From Mycobacterium sp. E2733 (GTDB lineage Bacteria; Actinomycetota; Actinomycetes; Mycobacteriales; Mycobacteriaceae): a stretch of DNA of 37,120 nucleotides. The notes beneath the pieces were generated by a model. It had not been told where the DNA came from, did not search any database, and saw nothing but the letters and a program-made list of their open reading frames with translations. The number at the start of each line of letters is the position of its first letter. The stretch's first letter is position 1. Below, piece after piece: positions 29,882 to 37,120 of the stretch. The DNA is taken from positions 1 to 37,120 of the forward strand of contig NZ_LZJZ01000029.1 in the NCBI RefSeq assembly GCF_001667585.1, written 5' to 3'. Made by a program: the position numbers and the translations under genes.

Positions 29882-32800
29882 CTGGTCCGGCCGCCTGACG
29901 TAGCCGTGGGCGAGGGCGGGCCCGGCCAGATAGAGTTCGCCCGCGACCCCGACCGGGGCGGGGTTCAACCGCGCGTCGAGCACCAGCGTGCATAACCCCG
30001 GGATCGGAGCGCCGATGCTGACCGCCTGCCCCACCGACAGCGGTGCAGTGGAGGTGGCGCAGATGGTGGCCTCGGTGGGACCGTAGCCGTTGAACATCCG
30101 CCGGCCCGGCGCCCAGGCTGCCGCCAACTCCGCGGGGCAGGCCTCCCCGCCGGTGATCAGCGTGTCCAGCCCGTCCAGCCGAGTCCGATCCAGCGACGAC
30201 AGCACCGTCGGGGTCACAATCGCCGCACTGACCCGCTGCTGCTGCAGCAACTCGGTCAGCGCCTCCCCCGCATACGCGTCCGGGGGTGCCACCACCAGCG
30301 CGGACCCCGAGGCGACCGCCCACAACCACTCGAAGATCGAGGCGTCGAAGGTCGGCGCGGCCACCGTCAGCACCCGCGCGTCCGCAACCAACCCGAAGAC
30401 CGTGCGCTGCGCCGCCGCCAACCCCAGCAGACCGGCGTGACTGACCGCCACCCCTTTGGGTTCACCGGTGGACCCCGAGGTGAAAATCACGTACGCCGTG
30501 TCGTCCACCCTTAACGGCGCCAGCCGATCAGCGTCGGTGATCGGCTTCGCGCACCGCGCGGACAGGTCCAGACCATCGAGACGCAACACCGGGCGCGCCC
30601 CCGACCCATCAACGGTGTCGGCGCCGCACGTCAACACACACACCGCGCCCACCGCATCCAAAACCGTGGCGATGCGCTCGACCGGATGGGACCGGTTCAC
30701 CGGCACATACACCCCGCCGGCCTTGGCCACCGCCCACCAAGCCACCACCAACTCCACACACCGATCCATCGCCACGCCCACCGCGCGCTCGGGACCCACC
30801 CCCGCCTCAATCAATACCCGCGCCAACCGCGTCGACCACGCATCCAACTCGCGATAAGACACCTGTCGCACACCATCGACCACCGCCACCGCATCCGGAT
30901 CGGCCGCCACCGCCGCCGCCAACAACTGCGGCGCCACCCCCACCGGGGCTCCCACCCCGGCACCAGACCACCCCGACAAAACCAGCTCCCGCTCAGCGTG
31001 ATCCAGCAACGCCACCTCGCCCACCAACACCGACGAATCGGCGACCACCGCCTCGATCACCCGCCCGAACCAGGCGACCAACCGCTCCACGGTGGACCGG
31101 TCGAACAGATCGGTGGCGTACGTGACCATCCCCGTCGCCATCGGCGCGGCCGGGTCCTCGGTGGGCTCCTCACCGATGTTGAAGTCCAGCTCGAACTTCG
31201 CGGCGCGGATGTCGGCCGCGAGCGGCTCGACGCTGAGGCCGTCGATCGCGACCATCTCGGGGCGCTCATTGTTCTGGAAGACCAGGGCCACCTGGAACAG
31301 CGGATGATGGGCCGTGGAGCGCACCGGGTTGAGCTGCTCGACCAGCAGTTCGAAGGGAACTTCCTGGTTGCTGTAAGCATCCAGCGCCTTCTGCCGCACC
31401 TGGTGGAGTACCTCGCTGAATCGGTGCGCGGTCTTGACCCCCACCCGCAGCGCCCACGAGTTGACGAAGAACCCGACCAGATCATCAAGTGCCTCATCCA
31501 GCCGTCCGGCGATCGTCGCGCCGATCACCACGTCCTCACCGGCTCCGACCCGGTGCAGCAGGACCGCCAATGCCGCCTGCAAGACCATCGAGACCGTCGC
31601 GTTGTGCGCCGCCGCCACCGCCTTGACTCCCGCCCATAGCTGCGGGTCGATGTGCAAATCGACTGCATCACCGCGATAACTCGGCACCGGCGGGCGGGCC
31701 CGATCCACCGGCAGCGACACCGCCTCGGGGATATCGGACAGCTCCTGCCGCCAATACCGCAACTGCTCAGCGATCACACTGTCGGGATCAGACTCGGCCC
31801 CCAACCACTCCCGTTGCCACAGCGTGTAATCGATGTACTGCACCGCCAACGACGCCCACCCCGGGGCGCGACCCTCCCGCCGCGCCTGGTACGCCTGGCC
31901 CACATCACGGATCATCGGAGCCATCGACCACCCGTCAAAAGCAATGTGGTGCAACACAATCCCCACCACAAACTCCTCGGGCCCCACCGAATAGATCTGC
32001 GCACGAATCGGAACTTCCGCCGACAAGTCGAACCGATACGTCACCAGCGTCAGCAAGTCTTTGAACACGTCCTGCTCCGGCAAGGAGACAACCGTCGGGC
32101 CTCCGCGCCGCCACATCCCGGGCCGGGCCGGCAACACCTCCTGGAACGGCACACCGTCGATGTCGGGGAATATGGTGCGCAGCGATTCATGGCGGGCGAT
32201 CACATCATCGAGGGCCGCACCCAGCGCCTCGACATCCAGTTCCCCGTTGATCCGGAAGGCGATCGGTATGTTGTAGGTCGCGCCCCCGCCCTCGAACCGG
32301 TCGATGAACCACAATCGGCTCTGCGCAAACGACAACGGCACCACCGCGGGCCGGTCTTGTGCCGTCAACGCCGGCCTCGCCCGTTCTCCTGCATTCGCAC
32401 CAATCCATTCGGCCAATCCGGCGACGGTGGACACGTCGAACAACGCCTGGATCGGGACCTGGACGCCCAGTTCGGTTCGGACCCGTGCTATCAGCCGTGT
32501 TGCCGACAGCGAATGCCCGCCCAGGTCGAAGAACGACTGATCGATGCCGACCCGCGCCACCCCGAGCACCTCACCGAACAGGTTGGCCAACAACAGTTCC
32601 CGTCGATCTCGCGGCGGCCGGTACTCCACCGCACTGACGAACTCGGGGGCCGGCAGCGCCCGCCGATCAAGTTTGCCGTTGACCGTCAGCGGCAGCGCCT
32701 CCACCACCATGATCGTCGCCGGCACCATGAACTCGGGTAACCGGCCAGCCACGAAGCGGCGTAGGTCAGCGACTCGTTCGATCGCCGACGGGTCGTCGAC

Positions 32801-35800
32801 GCACTCGGCGAGAGAATCGTTCGACATGCACTGCTCAACCGGCTCCTGATTCAGGACGACGTAGCCCACCAGTTGCTTGTCGCCGTCCGCTTGCGGACCC
32901 GTGTTGGCGGTATGGGCGACCACCGCCGCTTGCGCCACCTCTGGATGGGCCGCCAGGACCGCCTCGATCTCGCCGAGCTCGATGCGATACCCGCGGATCT
33001 TGACCTGCTGGTCAGCCCGCCCCACGTACCGCAGCTGCCCGTCAGACCCCCAACACACCAAGTCTCCGGTCCGATACATCCGCGCTCCGAAGCCCCCGAA
33101 TGGACAGGCCACAAACCGCGCCGCCGTCAACCCGGGCCGCCGCCAATACCCAAGTCCCACACCGGCACCGGCCACATACAACTCACCGACCACACCCGTC
33201 GGCACCGCTCGCATCGACCCGTCCAGCACAAAAAAGGCCAAGTGCGTCAACGGCATCCCGATGGGACTGACAACGCTGTCGGTGTCGGCTGCGACGATTT
33301 CCCGGAACGAGGCGTGCACCGTCGTCTCGGTGATGCCGTACATGTTGATCAGCTGCGGTAGTCCCGGGTGGTCGTACAACCAAGTCCTAAGACGTTGTGG
33401 TTCAAGCGCTTCACCGCCGAACACCACGGTCTCAAGTTTCAGCTGCCCACCCAGCTCGGGCGCTAGCGCGTCGGCGGTTTGCAGCGCGTAGAACGCCGAC
33501 GGGGTCTGGCTCAACACGCTGACTTGTTCGGCAACGAGCAAGGAATGGAGGTCTTTTGGCGAGCGCGTCACCGACTCTGGCACCACCACCAGCCGCGCGC
33601 CGCGCAGCAGCGCACCCCAGATTTCCCACACTGAGTAGTCGAAAGCCAAGGAATGACACTGCGTCCAGACCTGTCCCGGCGCCATCTCGGCATCCAGTGA
33701 CTCCAGCAGCCGGATCACGTTGCGGTGGGTGATCGGCACCCCCTTAGGGGCGCCCGTAGTGCCCGAGGTGTAGATGAAGTAGGCGATGTCATCGGTGTCC
33801 GGCGCCGGCAGGCCGACGCTCGGGTAGCTGAAGATGCGGGGGTCGTCGACATCGATGACGGGCAGATCGCACCCATCCAGCCGGTCGGCCAGCCCGGCGG
33901 TGGTGATCGCGGCGATCGGGGCGGCGTCGGCCACCATGAACCGGACCCGGGCATCGGGATGCATCGGGTCGATCGGCAGATATGCCGCCCCGGTCTTCAG
34001 CACCGCCAGAATCGCCACGATCGCCTCGGCCGATCGGGGCAACAGCAGCGCCACACACCGGCCACGGCCCACGCCCTGGCCGACCAACAAATGCGCCAAC
34101 CGGTTAGCGGCCTCGTCAACCTCGCGGTAGGTCCACGAACCCTCCCCGTAGCTCAGCGCCACCGCCTCCGGGGCGCGCGCCACCTGCTCGCCAAACACCA
34201 CTGGAATCGACACTGACGTGCTCACCGGCTCGCTCACTAACGCCGCCCGGTTACCCCACGCATCGAGGTCGGCGTGCTCACCGGCATCGAGTACATCCAC
34301 CGACGAGAGCCGCCGGGTGGGATCGGCGGTCATGGCCGTCAATACCCGCCTCAACCGCTCGATCAGCGTCTCGATGCTCGCTGCGTCGAACACATCGGTG
34401 CGGAAATCAACCGTGCCCCCGATCCCGGCGAGCTCGCCGGCTTCCGTCCACCGTTCGCCGAGCGAAAAGACCAAATCCATTCGGGTGTCATCGACGACGC
34501 GCCGTGAGCCTGGCAGTGGCGTGATCTGCACATCGCCCAAAGCCAATGCCGCGGTGGGGTCATCGTCCTGCCCGGCAAAGTTCTGCCAGGACAACACCAC
34601 CTGGAACAGAGGGTGATGGGTCGCACTTCGGGTGGGGTTGAGCCGCTCAACCAGCACCTCGAAGGGCACGTCTTGGTGCTCGTAGGCACCTAGGCCGCGC
34701 TGGCGTACCTGGGCCAGCAGCTCGGCGAAGGTGGGATCACCGGCCAGGTCGACTCGCAGCACCAAAGTGTTGATGAAATAGCCCACCAGCTCATCCAGCG
34801 CGGGGTCGCGCCGGCCGGCGATCAGGAATCCCACCGCCACGTCACTGGTGGCGGCGAGCTTGGACAACAACACCGCCAGGGCGGCCTGGACCACCATGAA
34901 GCCGGTCGCGTTGTTCTCGCCGGCCACGGCGCGCACGCGCTGCTGTAGCTCGGCCGGCCAGTCCACCGCCACGCTGGCGCCGCGGTAATCAGCCACGGGC
35001 GGATAGGGCCGGTCGGTCGGCAGCGCCAGGCGTTCGGGCATTCCGGCCAGAGTCTGCTTCCAATACTCCAGCTGCGCCGCGATGGGGCTGTCGGCGTCGC
35101 CGAGATCGCCCAGATGCGCGCGCTGCCACAGCGTGTAATCGACGTATTGCACCGCCAACGACGGCCATCCGGGGGCCGAGCCCTGCTGCCGCGCCCGATA
35201 TGCCTCGGCCATATCCCGGGCCAATGGATGCAGTGACCGCCCGTCATAAGTGATGTGGTGCACCACAATTCCCACCAGATACTGCTCGGGCCCCACCGAA
35301 TAGATCTGCGCACGAATAGGGATTTCGGTTGACAAATCGAATCGATACGCCACCAGCGTCAACAACTCTTCGAGAGCGTCCTGCTCCGGCAAGGACACGA
35401 CCGTCGGGCCCCCGCGCCGCCACATCCCCGGCCGCGCCGCCAGCACCTGCTGGAACGGCACACCGTCGATGTCGGGAAATATGGTGCGCAGCGATTCATG
35501 GCGGGCGATGACGTCATCGAGGGCCGCGCCCAGGGCCTCGACGTCCAGCGCCCCGCCGATCCGGAAGGCGATCGGCATGTTGTAGGTCGCACCCCCGCCC
35601 TCGAACCGGTCGAGAAACCACAAGCGACTTTGGGCAAAAGACAACGGGATTCGCTCCGGGCGCGGCATCGCCTGCAGCGGCGCGTGCGTCGGTCCGCCAC
35701 GATGGCGGTGGAGATGGTCTGCGAGATTCTTGACGGTGGACGCGTCGAACAGGTAGCGCACCGGCACTTCTCGGCCCAACGCCAACTGCAGCCGCGCGCT

Positions 35801-37120
35801 CACCCGGGTCGCCGTCATCGAATCCCCGCCGAGGGCGAAAAAGTCGTCGTCGAGCCCGACTCGGTCCACGCCCAACACCTGGGCGAAGACTTCGGCGACG
35901 ACCTTTTCGGTCTCGGTGTGCGGAGCCCGGAAGGGCGCAACGGCCACCACCGGCGCCGGGAGCGCCCGACGATCGACCTTGCCCGACGAGGTCAACGGAA
36001 ACTCCTCGAGCACCACAATCTCGGCCGGCACCATGTAATCGGGCAACCGCGCGCCGACCTGCTGGCGCACCAGCGCGGGATCGAGCGACACCCCACTGAC
36101 GTAGCCGATCAGGCGATCACCGGTGGGACCGCGGTGCACCGCGGCCGCCGCCTGAACGACCTGCGGGCACGCCAGCAAGGTGTTCTCGATCTCACCCAGT
36201 TCGATGCGCTGCCCGCGCAACTTGATCTGGGCATCGCTGCGGCCCAAGTACTCCAGCACACCAGCAGACGTCCAGCGCACCAGATCCCCGGTCCGATACA
36301 TCCGCGCCCCCGCACCCCCAAACGGGTTGGCCACAAACCGTTCCGCGGTCAACGCCACCCGGTCCAGGTAGCCGCGCGCCAGGGCGGACCCGCTCAGATA
36401 CAGTTCGCCGACCACCCCGACCGGGGCGGGGTTGAGCTTCGCGTCGAGCACCAGCGCGCACACCCCGGGGATCGGGGCGCCGATGCTGACCGGCTGCCCC
36501 GCCGACAGCGGCGCGGTGGAAGTGGCGCAGATGGTGGCCTCGGAGGGACCGTAGCCGTTGAACATCCGCCGGCCCGGCGCCCACGCGGCCACCAACTCCG
36601 CCGGGCAGGCCTCCCCCGTGGTGACCAGCGTGTCCAGCCCGTCCAGCCGGGCCCGATCCAGCGACGCCAGCACCGTCGGGGTCACCACCGCCGCACTGAC
36701 CCGCTGAACCTGCAGCAACTCGGTCAGCGCCTCGCCGGCGTAGACCTGCGGCGGGGCCACCACCAATGTCGCGCCGGACCCGACAGCCCACAACAAATCG
36801 AAGATCGACGCGTCGAAGGTCGGCGCGGCCACCATCAGTACGCGCGACTGCGCGCCCAATCCGTATACCTTGCATTGCGACGCGGCCAATCCGACCAGGC
36901 CGGCGTGGCTGACCACTACGCCCTTGGGGGTACCGGTCGACCCCGAGGTGAACATGACATAGGCGGTGTTATCGACCTTCAGCGGCGCCAGCCGATCAGC
37001 GTCGGTGATCGGCTTCGCGCACCGCCCGGACAGGTCGAGTTCGTCGAGACGCAACACCGGGCGCGCCCCCGACCCATCAACGGTGTCGGCGCCGCACGTC
37101 AACACACACACCGCGCCCAC
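29648..37120 (-). CDS. nonribosomal peptide synthetase: A(partial)-PCP-C-A-PCP-C-A, cut by window edge and frameshift
   Basis: 2490 residues, open at the right edge, so earlier modules lie outside. Domains by residue: A1 1-395 ([10 protein letters not shown] at 58-67, Lys381), PCP1 400-470 (Ser434), C2 488-935 (HHITYDG 621-627), A2 970-1490 ([10 protein letters not shown] 1118-1127, Lys1483), PCP2 1500-1575 (Ser1537), C3 1592-2045 (HHIAFDG 1724-1730), A3 2060-2490. All catalytic motifs are intact and there are no epimerisation domains. Pocket residues: A1 D,A,F,V,V,T,G,I,C; A2 D,Y,W,S,V,G,M,V,H, close to the threonine code DFWNIGMVHK; A3 D,A,F,I,I,G,G,I,C, nearer to the valine code DAFWIGGTFK. 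The frame ends early (VHHRAHR, TGA at 29648) after a one-base insertion. Confidence 0.9.
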   Translation of the reverse strand: MGAVCVLTCGADTVDGSGARPVLRLDELDLSGRCAKPITDADRLAPLKVDNTAYVMFTSGSTGTPKGVVVSHAGLVGLAASQCKVYGLGAQSRVLMVAAPTFDASIFDLLWAVGSGATLVVAPPQVYAGEALTELLQVQRVSAAVVTPTVLASLDRARLDGLDTLVTTGEACPAELVAAWAPGRRMFNGYGPSEATICATSTAPLSAGQPVSIGAPIPGVCALVLDAKLNPAPVGVVGELYLSGSALARGYLDRVALTAERFVANPFGGAGARMYRTGDLVRWTSAGVLEYLGRSDAQIKLRGQRIELGEIENTLLACPQVVQAAAAVHRGPTGDRLIGYVSGVSLDPALVRQQVGARLPDYMVPAEIVVLEEFPLTSSGKVDRRALPAPVVAVAPFRAPHTETEKVVAEVFAQVLGVDRVGLDDDFFALGGDSMTATRVSARLQLALGREVPVRYLFDASTVKNLADHLHRHRGGPTHAPLQAMPRPERIPLSFAQSRLWFLDRFEGGGATYNMPIAFRIGGALDVEALGAALDDVIARHESLRTIFPDIDGVPFQQVLAARPGMWRRGGPTVVSLPEQDALEELLTLVAYRFDLSTEIPIRAQIYSVGPEQYLVGIVVHHITYDGRSLHPLARDMAEAYRARQQGSAPGWPSLAVQYVDYTLWQRAHLGDLGDADSPIAAQLEYWKQTLAGMPERLALPTDRPYPPVADYRGASVAVDWPAELQQRVRAVAGENNATGFMVVQAALAVLLSKLAATSDVAVGFLIAGRRDPALDELVGYFINTLVLRVDLAGDPTFAELLAQVRQRGLGAYEHQDVPFEVLVERLNPTRSATHHPLFQVVLSWQNFAGQDDDPTAALALGDVQITPLPGSRRVVDDTRMDLVFSLGERWTEAGELAGIGGTVDFRTDVFDAASIETLIERLRRVLTAMTADPTRRLSSVDVLDAGEHADLDAWGNRAALVSEPVSTSVSIPVVFGEQVARAPEAVALSYGEGSWTYREVDEAANRLAHLLVGQGVGRGRCVALLLPRSAEAIVAILAVLKTGAAYLPIDPMHPDARVRFMVADAAPIAAITTAGLADRLDGCDLPVIDVDDPRIFSYPSVGLPAPDTDDIAYFIYTSGTTGAPKGVPITHRNVIRLLESLDAEMAPGQVWTQCHSLAFDYSVWEIWGALLRGARLVVVPESVTRSPKDLHSLLVAEQVSVLSQTPSAFYALQTADALAPELGGQLKLETVVFGGEALEPQRLRTWLYDHPGLPQLINMYGITETTVHASFREIVAADTDSVVSPIGMPLTHLAFFVLDGSMRAVPTGVVGELYVAGAGVGLGYWRRPGLTAARFVACPFGGFGARMYRTGDLVCWGSDGQLRYVGRADQQVKIRGYRIELGEIEAVLAAHPEVAQAAVVAHTANTGPQADGDKQLVGYVVLNQEPVEQCMSNDSLAECVDDPSAIERVADLRRFVAGRLPEFMVPATIMVVEALPLTVNGKLDRRALPAPEFVSAVEYRPPRDRRELLLANLFGEVLGVARVGIDQSFFDLGGHSLSATRLIARVRTELGVQVPIQALFDVSTVAGLAEWIGANAGERARPALTAQDRPAVVPLSFAQSRLWFIDRFEGGGATYNIPIAFRINGELDVEALGAALDDVIARHESLRTIFPDIDGVPFQEVLPARPGMWRRGGPTVVSLPEQDVFKDLLTLVTYRFDLSAEVPIRAQIYSVGPEEFVVGIVLHHIAFDGWSMAPMIRDVGQAYQARREGRAPGWASLAVQYIDYTLWQREWLGAESDPDSVIAEQLRYWRQELSDIPEAVSLPVDRARPPVPSYRGDAVDLHIDPQLWAGVKAVAAAHNATVSMVLQAALAVLLHRVGAGEDVVIGATIAGRLDEALDDLVGFFVNSWALRVGVKTAHRFSEVLHQVRQKALDAYSNQEVPFELLVEQLNPVRSTAHHPLFQVALVFQNNERPEMVAIDGLSVEPLAADIRAAKFELDFNIGEEPTEDPAAPMATGMVTYATDLFDRSTVERLVAWFGRVIEAVVADSSVLVGEVALLDHAERELVLSGWSGAGVGAPVGVAPQLLAAAVAADPDAVAVVDGVRQVSYRELDAWSTRLARVLIEAGVGPERAVGVAMDRCVELVVAWWAVAKAGGVYVPVNRSHPVERIATVLDAVGAVCVLTCGADTVDGSGARPVLRLDGLDLSARCAKPITDADRLAPLRVDDTAYVIFTSGSTGEPKGVAVSHAGLLGLAAAQRTVFGLVADARVLTVAAPTFDASIFEWLWAVASGSALVVAPPDAYAGEALTELLQQQRVSAAIVTPTVLSSLDRTRLDGLDTLITGGEACPAELAAAWAPGRRMFNGYGPTEATICATSTAPLSVGQAVSIGAPIPGLCTLVLDARLNPAPVGVAGELYLAGPALAHGYVRRPDQTAERFVANPFGGAGARMYRTGDLVRWTSAGVLEYLGRSDAQIKLRGQRIELGEIENTLLACPQVVQAAAAVHHRAHR
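35910..36349. repeat. near-identical NRPS module block, copy 2 (first A-PCP in the window)
   Basis: Partner of the block at 29441-29881, 6.47 kb away in the same orientation. In this copy the frame is intact ([13 protein letters not shown]). Further stretches of high similarity between the two modules occur at 36479-36600 and at 37000-37120, and between the two condensation domains. Confidence 0.85.

Overview
The window comes from a high-GC actinobacterium, almost certainly a mycobacterium other than M. tuberculosis. Many genes match M. tuberculosis proteins as I remember them, in the same order: Rv2117 (DUF503), Rv2118c (trmI), Rv2119 (RecB-like nuclease), Rv2120c (DUF4126), Rv2121c/Rv2122c (hisG, hisE), an Rv2124c (metH) relic, Rv2125 (PAC2 family) and Rv2129c (SDR). 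Three accessory blocks interrupt this backbone.

Layout. 1-2.2 kb: DUF503 gene, trmI and the RecB-like nuclease. 2.4-5.2 kb: a DEAD-box RNA helicase and a mercuric-reductase-like flavoprotein, not at this place in M. tuberculosis. 5.2-7.0 kb: DUF4126 membrane protein, hisG and hisE. 7.0-18.4 kb: a TetR regulator divergent from a complete ten-gene mce lipid-import operon (yrbEA, yrbEB, mceA-F, a Mce-associated protein and an MPT64-like secreted protein), joined mostly by overlapping stop/start codons. 18.4-22.6 kb: a full-length methionine synthase resembling the E. coli type, directly next to the decayed 5' end of an Rv2124c-type metH. 22.7-24.5 kb: PAC2-family protein and SDR oxidoreductase.

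24.9-37.1 kb: a secondary-metabolite cluster that runs off the right edge. The minus strand carries an NRPS reading A(partial)-PCP, C-A-PCP, C-A-PCP-TE. Its last open frame continues without a stop into a complete tryptophan 2,3-dioxygenase. An alpha/beta hydrolase of kynurenine-formamidase type follows 17 nt later. The plus strand carries an MbtH-like protein and a cytochrome P450. TDO plus formamidase converts tryptophan to kynurenine, so the cluster probably makes a kynurenine-containing peptide, with the tryptophan-opening enzyme physically attached to the assembly line. I know of no described system with this fusion, and it is the most notable thing here. A one-base insertion in the last adenylation domain, inside a block almost identical to another module, breaks the NRPS frame as sequenced. 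It is either real decay or a consensus error in a repeat.

I saw no tRNA, rRNA, CRISPR array, insertion sequence or phage gene.
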